Below, piece by piece: positions 6,624 to 13,973 of a stretch of 16,027 bases of DNA (positions are counted from its first letter, which is position 1; each line of letters opens with the position of its first letter). Position numbers and translations under genes: made by a program. Location of the stretch: assembly GCA_025935235.1 (NCBI GenBank), contig JAICVT010000059.1:1-16027 (forward strand). Direction: 5' to 3'. The notes under the pieces are model-generated. The model made no database searches and was not told where the DNA came from. It saw only the letters and a program-made list of their open reading frames with translations. This DNA is from Ktedonobacterales bacterium. Its GTDB lineage: Bacteria > Chloroflexota > Ktedonobacteria > Ktedonobacterales > JADMIN01.

Positions 6624-8645
6624 ATGAGTCTCATTGGTGTCGCCGGGCATGTGGACCACGGCAAATCAACTCTCGTCACCGCCCTCACTGGCATTGATCC
6701 TGACCGCCTGGCCGAAGAAAAAGCCCGCGGCATGACGATTGACCTCGGCTTCGCGTGGCTCACGCTGCCCAGCGGGCGCGAGGTGAGCGTGGTGGATGTG
6801 CCGGGGCATGAGGCCTTCATCAAGAACATGCTGGCGGGCGTCGGCAGCCTGGATGTGGCGCTGTTGGTGATCGCCGCAGACGAAGGCGTCATGCCGCAGA
6901 CGGCGGAGCATCTCGCGATCCTCGACCTCTTGCGCGTGCGCAGCGGCGTCGTGGCGCTCAACAAGGCCGATCTGGTCGAGCCAGACTGGCTGGAGTTGGT
7001 GCGCGAAGAGGTCGCCGACGTGCTTGCGCCGACCTCGCTGGCGGGCGCGCCAATCATCGCCTGCTCCGCTGTGACGGGCGCCGGGCTGCCTGAGCTGCTG
7101 GCCGCGCTCGACGCCGCGCTCGATCAAGCGCCCGCGCGGCGCGATCTGGGCCGCCCACGCCTGCCGGTGGATCGCGTCTTCACCATCACCGGCTTTGGCG
7201 TGGTGGTGACGGGCGCGCTGGCCGATGGCACACTGGCGCTCGGCCAGGAGGTCGAACTGCTGCCGTCTGGGCGGCGTGCGCGCATCCGCGGACTGCAAGC
7301 GCACAAGCGCAAGATCGAGCTTGGCGAGCCGGGCGCGCGGCTGGCGGTCAACCTGGCGGGAGTGGAGAAGAGCGAGCTGGCGCGCGGCGACACGCTCAGC
7401 CTGCCGGGGCGCCTGCGCACGACGCGCACGCTAGATGTGCGGCTGGAGGCGCTGCACGCCGCGCTGCGCCCCATCGCCCACAACGCGTTGCTCGATCTCT
7501 ACCTCGGCGCCTCAGAGGCGCAGGCGCGTGTCATCCTGCTGGACGCGCCTGAGTTGGGGCCGGGCGAGGCGGGCTGGGCGCAGTTGCGGCTGGCGCGGCC
7601 TTTCGTCGCGGCGCGCGGTGATCGCTTCATCGTGCGCACGCCCTCGCCCAGCGAGACGGTCGGCGGCGGAGTGGTGGTCGAGCCAGTCGCGCGCCGCCAT
7701 CGCCGCCATGATCCCGCCACCCTGGCGCGGCTCGAATTGCTGGCGCGCGGCGACCCCGCCGAGGTGACGCTGGCCGCGCTACGTGGCGCGCCGCGCAAAG
7801 ATGCGAAGGACGCGAAGGATTCGCCAGCCACCAGATCATCCTCCGCGCCGACGCCCAAAGCTCCGCGCGCCACAGCCTTCGCCGGGCAGAGCGAGGCCGA
7901 TCTGGTTCGAGCCACGGGGCTGCCAGCCGAGGATGTGGCCGAGGCGCTGGCTGACCTGCTGGCGCGCGAGCAGGCGCGGCGGCTGGGCGCGCTGTGGTAT
8001 GCCGAGAGCGAGTGGCTCCGGCTGCGCGAGGCGAGCGACGCGACGCTGGCGGCCTATCACGCGCGCTACCCACTGCGGCCAGGGATGCCGCGTGAAGAGT
8101 GGCGCGCGCGCCTGGGCGTCGCCCCGCGCGAGGCGGCGGAGGTGACGCTAGCGCTGGCGGCGGAGGGTGCGCTGGCCGAGGCGAGCGTGGCGGGCGCGGG
8201 TGGCGCTGAGCGCGGCGGCTGGCTGCGGCTGCCCACGTACCGCGCCGAGCCAACCCCCGCCCAGCGTGAGGCCATCGCGGCGCTGCTGGCGCGCTTCCGC
8301 GCCGCGCCCTTCGCGCCGCCGACGCGCGCCGAAGTCGAGGACGCGCTGGGACCAGAGCTGACGCAGGCGCTGCTCGACCGCGGCGACCTGGTGAGGGTCG
8401 GCGAGGGCATCCTGCTGGAGCCAGCCGCGCTGGATGAGGCCGCGCGCCGCGTGCTGGGCCACCTGCGCGCCCACGAGACGATCACCGTCGCCGAGGCGCG
8501 CGACCTGCTCGACACCACCCGCAAATATATGCTGGCGATCTTCGAATATCTCGATGACCAGCGCGTCACCGAGCGGCGCGGCGACGACCGCACACTGGGG
8601 CACGGAGCCGCCGCCGCTCAGGCTCGCCTCGACCTCCAGCGCTGA
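6624..8645 (+). CDS. selB: Selenocysteine-specific translation elongation factor SelB
   Basis: SelB delivers Sec-tRNA(Sec) to the ribosome at UGA codons marked by a SECIS hairpin. The 673 residues show the GTPase core: G1 GHVDHGKS (8-15), G3 DVPGH (58-62), G4 NKAD (113-116) and G5-like ACSAVTG. Domains II and III include TITGFGVVVTGALADGTL and LQAHKRKIE, and domain IV winged helices end with ARDLLDTTRKYMLAIFEYLD. This full set separates SelB from EF-Tu. It is somewhat longer than the E. coli protein (614), partly because of a Lys/Asp/Ala/Ser/Pro-rich linker at about 390-422. ATG 6624 is chosen because SelB proteins begin just before this GTPase motif. The in-frame GTG at 6606 would add six unexplained residues. 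No selA, selD or tRNA-Sec gene is in the window. A separate promoter lies at 6545-6553. Confidence 0.96.
   Translation: MSLIGVAGHVDHGKSTLVTALTGIDPDRLAEEKARGMTIDLGFAWLTLPSGREVSVVDVPGHEAFIKNMLAGVGSLDVALLVIAADEGVMPQTAEHLAILDLLRVRSGVVALNKADLVEPDWLELVREEVADVLAPTSLAGAPIIACSAVTGAGLPELLAALDAALDQAPARRDLGRPRLPVDRVFTITGFGVVVTGALADGTLALGQEVELLPSGRRARIRGLQAHKRKIELGEPGARLAVNLAGVEKSELARGDTLSLPGRLRTTRTLDVRLEALHAALRPIAHNALLDLYLGASEAQARVILLDAPELGPGEAGWAQLRLARPFVAARGDRFIVRTPSPSETVGGGVVVEPVARRHRRHDPATLARLELLARGDPAEVTLAALRGAPRKDAKDAKDSPATRSSSAPTPKAPRATAFAGQSEADLVRATGLPAEDVAEALADLLAREQARRLGALWYAESEWLRLREASDATLAAYHARYPLRPGMPREEWRARLGVAPREAAEVTLALAAEGALAEASVAGAGGAERGGWLRLPTYRAEPTPAQREAIAALLARFRAAPFAPPTRAEVEDALGPELTQALLDRGDLVRVGEGILLEPAALDEAARRVLGHLRAHETITVAEARDLLDTTRKYMLAIFEYLDDQRVTERRGDDRTLGHGAAAAQARLDLQR
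7794..7820 (+). repeat. 9-bp tandem repeat in the SelB linker
   Basis: CGCAAAGAT (7794-7802), GCGAAGGAC (7803-7811) and GCGAAGGAT (7812-7820) encode Lys-Asp-Ala repeats between SelB domains III and IV. They are in frame and add a charged hinge. Confidence 0.7.
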
Positions 8646-8691
8646 GCGATGTCAGGCTCTATCTGACGAATAGCCCCAGCCCCTCGTATGA

Positions 8692-8707
8692 GCGCCTGTT
8701 CAGGCGC
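8692..8707 (+). terminator. Candidate terminator hairpin after selB
   Basis: GCGCCT-GTTC-AGGCGC, 47 bp after the selB stop. A smaller hairpin, GTCAG-GCTCTAT-CTGAC (8651-8667), comes first. There is no T-run. The rest of the 234-bp spacer has a second GC hairpin at 8762-8777 (CGCGGC-GTGC-GCCGCG). I see no clear promoter for the next gene. Confidence 0.4.
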
Positions 8708-8879
8708 CGCATCGTGAGCAAGCCGCGCGCCATTGCGTAGTGAGAGACAAAGGAACGGTGGCGCGGCGTGCGCCGCGGCGATGTCACACTGGACGCTGCG
8801 CGTCTCTACACGCCAGCAACGCCGCGAGTGCGGAAGAGGCTAGCGGCCAACTCCAGCCGGGTGGGTCGAGGAGTGAGCG

Positions 8880-10058
8880 ATGCGCGGACGGTATGCGCGG
8901 GCGCTCTTCGCCTGCATGGGCGTCGTGGGCGTTCTCGGCGCCGTGGGCGCGTTGCTCGCCTGTGACCCGTTCCATCGCGACTACCCGGGAATGGCGCCCA
9001 ATCCGACACCACCCGCGATTCGTGCGCCGGGCTTTCTCCCGCTGCCTGACCTGCCAGGCGTCATCGAGAGCCCGCCATTTCGACAGAACAACGGCGCGTA
9101 CCAGATTCTCTCACAGCAAATTGTCCCTGACTCGCATTTTGAGATGTCGGTGTCCTGGCTGGATGGAACGGACCGCCGCGACATCGCGCTGAAGTACCCC
9201 TGCGACGATGGGCAAACCGCGGTCAGCGCCGATGGCCTGTGGCTGGCCTGCCTCGTCAACGGCGCGCCGTATGGCGAGGATAGTTATCTGGAAGTCGCGT
9301 CGCTGAGCGCCAGCGGCCCACCCCGACATGCCGCCATACGGCTGGATGCGGCGACCGACTATCGCCTGCCAGTGTGGGCGCCAGATGGGACATATCTGGC
9401 GCTGATGCGCAGCCCGCACAAGACCGACATGACCGGAGCCTGCTCGGTACAGATTTTCGCCCTGTCCAGTGACTACTCCAGCGCCACCCTGCGAACGACA
9501 CTGACCGCCAGTGATCCCTCGGCATGCGCGATAGCGCGGCTGGGCTGGTCGAGCGATGGCGCGCGACTGCTCATCCTGGCGTACGCGCCGGTGAAGCCTG
9601 ACGCGAATGGCAGCATCGCGCGTGGGCCATTACTGGTAGATACCCAGGTTCCTGTGGGCGCGTTGCTTCAGGCCGGGACAAGCGCCGTGACGATTCCCGC
9701 CGCCGACTTCACGTCGCTCGGCCGCCTTGCTGACTCCGGGAGTAACGCCGGGGGATTCCACCCGTACGCCTTCCAGTACGCCTGGAACCCTGTTTCGGGC
9801 GCACTGGCCATCATCAGCGGTGGCTCTCTCTTTACCCGAACTACGGCCCAGGCCCAGATCGTGGAATACCTGCCTGGCCAGCGCGCTACGCAGACACTGT
9901 TCACGCTGCCGTTGACAGGCTTCAAGAACTTCACGCTCGTGGGGCTTGACTGGTCATCTGACGGATCGAGCCTGCTGGTTGGCGTCGGTGGGATCATGTG
10001 CGGCGAGTGCGGAGTCGGCGTCCAGAACTGGTATCTCTATACGCCTGGCGATCAGTGA
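8880..10058 (+). CDS. Lipoprotein with TolB/WD-like beta-propeller repeats
   Basis: This 392-residue protein begins with Arg residues, a hydrophobic segment (about 10-27) and the lipobox LLAC, so Cys28 is the probable lipidated residue. It should be anchored at the outer face of the cytoplasmic membrane. The mature part has recurring blade signatures of TolB/WD40-type propellers: VSADGLWLACLVNG, LPVWAPDGTYLALMRSP, LGWSSDGARLLILAY, YAWNPVSGALAIISGG and LDWSSDGSSLLVGVGG. Such propellers usually bind proteins or ligands rather than catalyse. Two further Cys (MCGECG) lie near the C-terminus. ATG 8880 follows GAGGAG at 7-nt spacing. It is separated from selB by 234 bp with hairpins and converges with the methyltransferase gene, so it is probably its own unit. 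Function is unknown beyond an extracytoplasmic propeller. Confidence 0.85.
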   Translation: MRGRYARALFACMGVVGVLGAVGALLACDPFHRDYPGMAPNPTPPAIRAPGFLPLPDLPGVIESPPFRQNNGAYQILSQQIVPDSHFEMSVSWLDGTDRRDIALKYPCDDGQTAVSADGLWLACLVNGAPYGEDSYLEVASLSASGPPRHAAIRLDAATDYRLPVWAPDGTYLALMRSPHKTDMTGACSVQIFALSSDYSSATLRTTLTASDPSACAIARLGWSSDGARLLILAYAPVKPDANGSIARGPLLVDTQVPVGALLQAGTSAVTIPAADFTSLGRLADSGSNAGGFHPYAFQYAWNPVSGALAIISGGSLFTRTTAQAQIVEYLPGQRATQTLFTLPLTGFKNFTLVGLDWSSDGSSLLVGVGGIMCGECGVGVQNWYLYTPGDQ

Positions 10059-10100
10059 GGTGACACAAACTCGGGCCAGGTGTAGACGTTGAGGCGGCGG

Positions 10101-10116
10101 GCCGCGCGCTCGCGGC
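10101..10116. terminator. Hairpin between convergent lipoprotein and methyltransferase genes
   Basis: GCCGCG-CGCT-CGCGGC, a perfect 6-bp stem in the 66-bp gap between the stop at 10058 and the minus-strand stop at 10125. It is placed to serve both genes but has no T-run. Confidence 0.4.
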
Positions 10117-10124
10117 GCTGCCCA

Positions 10125-10862
10125 CTACGCGCGCTCCAAGCTCAGGATCATAAACATCGGGAAGGCGTAGTCTGGTGGCAGCAGCGTATCGGGGCGGCGG
10201 GTGAAACTGCCCTCCGGTGTCGGCACATCAATCAGCCTGCGCAGCCGCCAGCTCGCGCCGAGCGCCGCATCGAGATACTGGGCGAGCGTGCGCTGATAGA
10301 AGCTGACGGCGACCCCCTGCTCCGCCATGCCGCGATAGCTGTATTTGCCCGCCGCGAAATAGTCCTTCACATGGCTGCGCAGCACGTAGGAGTACGGATT
10401 GTTGAGCGAGAGGACGAAGCGGCCAGCGGGTTCGACGGCCTCGGCGACCGCGCGGAAAAAGCCCTGCTCGTCGGCGATGTCATTCAGCGCCAGATGGCTC
10501 ACCGCCAGCTCGAAGCGCCCCAGCGCGGCGGGCAGCGGCTGGCTGAGATCGGCGACGGCGTAGCGAATCGGTGGGCTGGCGGGGTCAGCGGCCCGGTCGG
10601 CGGCCAGGCGGCGCTGGGCCAGCGCGATCAACTGGGCGGAGAGATCAACACCCGTCACCACCGCGCCCCGTCGCGCCAGGATGCGCGCCAGATAGCCCTC
10701 GCCACAGGCGGCGTCGAGCGTGCGGCGCCCCGCGACCTCGCCCAGCTCCGCCAGCAGCGGCGCCAGGGTCAGATCGCGCGCTGGGTCGGCCTCGCGCTCG
10801 GCGACCATCTCCGCATAGCGCTCAGCGTAGGGATCGTAGTCCGCTGGCTTGGACGGCGGCAT
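10125..10862 (-). CDS. Class I SAM-dependent methyltransferase
   Basis: This 245-residue protein has the class I Rossmann methyltransferase order. Motif I is LDAACGEGYLAR (49-60, glycine-rich SAM loop). An acidic residue ends strand 2 at Asp73 in VTGVDLS. AVADLSQPLP (near 105) gives the adenine-contacting acidic residue. FELAVSHLALNDI forms motif IV, followed by VEPAGRFVLSLNNPYSYV, the post-motif strand of methyltransferase domain 11/25 proteins. It resembles small-molecule methyltransferases of the UbiE/BioC type, but no substrate can be named. ATG 10862 is preceded by AGGGAG at 6-nt spacing. The frame stays open much further upstream only by reading through the tRNA-Asp locus on the opposite strand, so longer starts are rejected. 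All SAM-binding residues look intact. Confidence 0.9.
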   Translation of the reverse strand: MPPSKPADYDPYAERYAEMVAEREADPARDLTLAPLLAELGEVAGRRTLDAACGEGYLARILARRGAVVTGVDLSAQLIALAQRRLAADRAADPASPPIRYAVADLSQPLPAALGRFELAVSHLALNDIADEQGFFRAVAEAVEPAGRFVLSLNNPYSYVLRSHVKDYFAAGKYSYRGMAEQGVAVSFYQRTLAQYLDAALGASWRLRRLIDVPTPEGSFTRRPDTLLPPDYAFPMFMILSLERA

Positions 10863-10917
10863 AGTGCGCTCCCTGGCTGCTCGAGGCGAACGAGATATCC
10901 CGCGTCTCTCGTCGTCT

Positions 10918-10926
10918 ATCGTAGCA
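10918..10926 (-). promoter_or_regulatory. Candidate extended -10 of the methyltransferase gene
   Basis: On the minus strand TGCTACGAT: TGn extension plus TACGAT (4 of 6). No -35 match. Its likeness to TGCTATACT (selB) and TGCTAGACT (tRNA-Val) is the main support. Confidence 0.35.
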
Positions 10927-10998
10927 TCAGCCGCGCCCTGAGAACGAGGTGGAGCGAGCCGAGAGCGAGCTGGAAGCGCCAAAGCTGAGCGGTTGCGG

Positions 10999-11028
10999 TT
11001 GACAGGGTCAGCAGCGCCGTGGTATTCT
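10999..11028 (+). promoter_or_regulatory. Promoter of tRNA-Asp
   Basis: TTGACA (10999-11004), an 18-bp spacer and TATTCT (11023-11028, 4 of 6). The start would be near 11035, about 26 nt before the tRNA. Confidence 0.7.
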
Positions 11029-11060
11029 CTCTTTGCTGCGCGAGCAGCCTTGACTACGCT

Positions 11061-11134
11061 GGACCCGTAGTGTAGCGGCCTAACCCGCCGGCCTGTCACG
11101 CCGGAGATCGCGGGTTCGAACCCCGTCGGGTCCG
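11061..11134 (+). tRNA. tRNA-Asp (GTC)
   Basis: The acceptor GGACCCG (11061-11067) pairs with CGGGTCC (11127-11133), with discriminator G at 11134. The anticodon stem CCGGC/GCCGG closes the loop CTGTCAC, giving anticodon GTC (11095-11097). The T-arm contains GGTTCGAAC. The D-stem GTGT/ACCC has one T-C mismatch (11071 with 11085). The next bases are CCT, so CCA is not encoded, unlike tRNA-Val in this window. Confidence 0.96.
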
Positions 11135-11236
11135 CCTGGAGCAAACCGACAAGCGCTTGCATGTGTGGGACCCGGCCATCTCGCCGCGACCCGCTTCTTT
11201 GTAGCTGCTCCCCGCCTCTGCCCGCCGCTCGCCTGG

Positions 11237-11252
11237 CTGGCGGCGCCGCCAG
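11237..11252. terminator. 16-bp perfect palindrome between tRNA-Asp and the glycan cluster
   Basis: CTGGCGGCGCCGCCAG is self-complementary over 16 bp. It lies 18 bp beyond the end of the minus-strand glycosyltransferase and about 100 bp after tRNA-Asp, and can fold as a 6-bp stem with a GCGC loop. It may terminate from either side or bind a dimeric protein. A second palindrome, CAAGCGCTTG, lies at 11150-11159. Confidence 0.4.
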
Positions 11253-11270
11253 ACGCATGTGGCCATCTGG

Positions 11271-13808
11271 CTAGGTCAGCGCCGCTTTGATGACGCGCTT
11301 GGCCCTGCGCGCCGCGCCCAGCCCTTTGCGCTTGAGGTAGCCTGGCGCCCTGCGCGTCGGCTGCGCAGCCGTTGGCTGAAGCGGCGCGTGCGCCTGGGCC
11401 ATGCGCTGCCCCGCGCGCTGCTCGATGCGCTCCAGGCGCGCACTGAGCAGCTTGCCAACCACCTCGGCGCTGAAGCCGTCCTGCATGTCGCGCTGGGCCT
11501 GCTTGACCAGCCGCTCGCGCCACTGCTGGTCGAGCCAGAGCGCGCGCATTTTGCGCGCGGCGTCGTCGAGGTCAGGCTCAGCCCAGATGGTTCCGGCGGG
11601 ATACGGACCCGCGAGCGCGGCTAGCGGCTTGAGCTGGTAGTCCACCAGCGCCGAGTTCTGGTGCGACATGAACTCCATGTTGCCGCTCCATCCCGTCGCC
11701 ACCACCGGTTTTCCCAGCGCCATGCACTCCGCCAGGCCGAGGCCAAAGCCCTCCGCGCGATGCAGCGACAGATAGGCGTCGCACGAGCTGAGCAGCGCAT
11801 GCCGCTGGGCATTGCTCAGCGTGCCATCATAGAAGGTCACGCGAGCGCCCTCCGCCGCCTCGCGCATCGTCAGGTACTGATCGGGGAAGCGGTCGCCGTG
11901 CATAGACTTGACGAAGAGGCGCACCGGCTCATCAGGACTGAACGCCCGCATGAACGCCTGGATGGCGCCAACCGGATTCTTGCGCTCGCGCACGCTGGAG
12001 AAGTCGAACGAGAGCAGGTAGACGAACTCATTGGGGTCCAGGCCAAAGAAGGCGCGATCAGGCTGCGGCGGCGGCACGCTGATGACGTGCGGCATGACCA
12101 CCACCGGTATCGGCGACTTCGGGCTGATGGCGCGCGCCATGAACTGGCTGCCCACCCACACTTCGTCCAGCAGGGCAAAGCGATCGCTCCACTCCTCCGG
12201 AAAGTCCAGCGTCTCCCAGGCCCAGACGCCGATCTTGTAGGAGCCAGCGCGCGTCGGCTCAGGAATGCGCTCGATCACCTTGAGCAGCGTGTCGGCGTTG
12301 ACATGCAGAATCTTGACGCCGCCTGGCAGCACGCCACTCAGCGATGCGTCCTTCACATAGGCGTCACTCCGCTTGTGATAGGCGATGTCGGAGATGTCTA
12401 CCATGTCAACGGAGTAGCCCTGCTGCTGGAGCGCCGCGATGTAGCCGCGCGCGGCCTCCCCCAGCCCCAACTCTGAGGTCAGATAGCCGAGATAGGCGAT
12501 TGGCTGGCGCTCTCCTCGCTCGCCCCGTGGCGGCTCCAGCAGCGCGGGCAGCAGATCATTCTCCCGGACGCCATACTCGCGGATCCAGACCATCACCTCA
12601 TCAACAGAACCCTGGCCAAACGCCGCATAGACATCCGACCGCATCTCGAACAGCACTTCGATGTAGTGGGGGAAGCGGCGCCCAATCTCGTATTTGCGCA
12701 GCCACTCGCGGAAACTGCCAGGCTCCAACCCACGCAGCGACGTGAAGGTGATGCCCTGCTTGATGGCGACGCGGCACGCCTCGTAGCAGACCATGTCAAA
12801 ACGACAGCCATCGTCGAATGTGAGGGGCTGGCGGTGGAGCAGTTGGCACTCCAGATAGCCGTGGGCTAATGCCGCGCGCTGATAGGCATCCACCAGTGGC
12901 GCCAGTACGGGCTGACCGTTGGCGGCGCATGCGCTCAGGTCGCAGGTCAGCCGCCGCGGCTCGGTCGAAGTCAGGCGCCCAAAGTAGAGCGAGGTGAGCG
13001 GGGCGCCATTCAGCTCGACCGAGCCATCGGCGCGTGTCGCCAGCGCGCGCTCCACCAGATTCCAGCACGCGACCTGATAGCCGCTGTGATCCAGCACACG
13101 CAGATCGGGCCACAGATAGGGCGCGCTATCGAATTGTTGCATGAAGGCGGCCAGGTCGTTGCCCGCCTCCACCTGCTGCAGTCCCTCGAACCAGTCGCGC
13201 CACCAGGCGAGCAGCGCCCGCGCGCTCGGCGCCGCGCGCAGCGCTACCAGGTCGAGGTTCAGCACGCGCCCGTGGCCCACCACGTCGGCTGGCCCGGCCT
13301 GCGGAGCGGGCGCGCGGCGTGGCGTGGTCAGCAGCGGCGTCAGCACACCCGCCGCGCCCTGCTCCAGCAGGACCAGCAACTCGGTGAACGGACGATAGAC
13401 CAGCGAGTAGGCGGAAAGGTAGATGACGATCTCATCGCCGTCGGCAAAGTGGCGCTCAAAGCAGGCGGGCTGTGTCGCTTCCAGCACATCGGCTTCGTCG
13501 TAGCGCAGCCAATAGCGGGCCAGCGCATCGTCGGCGAAGAGCTCGCTGACCGCGCGCGTCTCGATCTTCGACGCCTGATCGAGCGCTTTGGGGCGCGGCC
13601 CTTCATCCAGCAGCCAGATCGTGGCATGCGCGGCGGGGTGATGCTCCACCACTGATTCGCAGAGCAGCAGCGCCTGCGCCGCATCTCGCCGCATGCACAT
13701 GGTAAAGAAGCGTATCTGCCGCGGAGGCGCATCTCCCTGCGTATCGCCCCGCACATTCCTCTGAACCGTCTCCTGGGCGGTTCCTGTCGAATCTGTCTCG
13801 CTGCTCAC
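11271..13808 (-). CDS. Two-domain glycosyltransferase: degenerate GT-A-like N-domain plus GT4 (GT-B) C-domain
   Basis: This 845-residue protein has two parts. The C-terminal part (about 440-790) is a GT4-type glycosyltransferase. It includes IAYLGYLTSELGLGEAARGY at its start, a Rossmann phrase FVYLLSFDFSSVRERKNP, and the E-x7-E motif EGFGLGLAE (Glu686 and Glu694) followed by CMALGKPVVATGWSGN. These bind the nucleotide sugar in retaining GT-B enzymes. The N-terminal part (about 28-300) aligns by eye with the neighbouring glycosyltransferase at 14963, sharing YL...VF/Y, AWWRDW and GYQVACWNL. Its metal-binding DPD is replaced by S132-A-Y134, and the YHFSG histidine is lost. This domain is probably inactive and may bind acceptor or sugar. 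The C-terminal tail is basic (ARRAKRVIKAAL), possibly membrane- or polyanion-contacting. GTG 13808 is used, with AGGA 10 nt upstream. It is the last gene of the cluster. Confidence 0.9.
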   Translation of the reverse strand: MSSETDSTGTAQETVQRNVRGDTQGDAPPRQIRFFTMCMRRDAAQALLLCESVVEHHPAAHATIWLLDEGPRPKALDQASKIETRAVSELFADDALARYWLRYDEADVLEATQPACFERHFADGDEIVIYLSAYSLVYRPFTELLVLLEQGAAGVLTPLLTTPRRAPAPQAGPADVVGHGRVLNLDLVALRAAPSARALLAWWRDWFEGLQQVEAGNDLAAFMQQFDSAPYLWPDLRVLDHSGYQVACWNLVERALATRADGSVELNGAPLTSLYFGRLTSTEPRRLTCDLSACAANGQPVLAPLVDAYQRAALAHGYLECQLLHRQPLTFDDGCRFDMVCYEACRVAIKQGITFTSLRGLEPGSFREWLRKYEIGRRFPHYIEVLFEMRSDVYAAFGQGSVDEVMVWIREYGVRENDLLPALLEPPRGERGERQPIAYLGYLTSELGLGEAARGYIAALQQQGYSVDMVDISDIAYHKRSDAYVKDASLSGVLPGGVKILHVNADTLLKVIERIPEPTRAGSYKIGVWAWETLDFPEEWSDRFALLDEVWVGSQFMARAISPKSPIPVVVMPHVISVPPPQPDRAFFGLDPNEFVYLLSFDFSSVRERKNPVGAIQAFMRAFSPDEPVRLFVKSMHGDRFPDQYLTMREAAEGARVTFYDGTLSNAQRHALLSSCDAYLSLHRAEGFGLGLAECMALGKPVVATGWSGNMEFMSHQNSALVDYQLKPLAALAGPYPAGTIWAEPDLDDAARKMRALWLDQQWRERLVKQAQRDMQDGFSAEVVGKLLSARLERIEQRAGQRMAQAHAPLQPTAAQPTRRAPGYLKRKGLGAARRAKRVIKAALT

Positions 13809-13973
13809 GCTCGTGCCATCCTGTATATTCTAGGGTCGTGTCGGCCTCGACTGGCCCCGGTCTCGCTCTCGCCGTATCGCGCGAGTCATCGGCGGTCACA
13901 GATGACCCCGAACCTCGGTCCCACACGCGCATCCCTGCCGCGCAGTATGAGCATGTTTGTAGCTCGCTGGCAG

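Noticed and set aside
10863..11258. An upstream extension of the methyltransferase frame
   Set aside because: It reads through the opposite strand of tRNA-Asp. ATG 10862 has an AGGGAG site and begins just before the conserved domain.
13806..13820. A four-codon mini-ORF (ATG to TGA) overlapping the GTG start of the 845-residue protein, and a TAGAAT -10 just upstream
   Set aside because: The mini-ORF is too short to support. The -10 would place the transcript start on top of the ribosome site, and no -35 is present.
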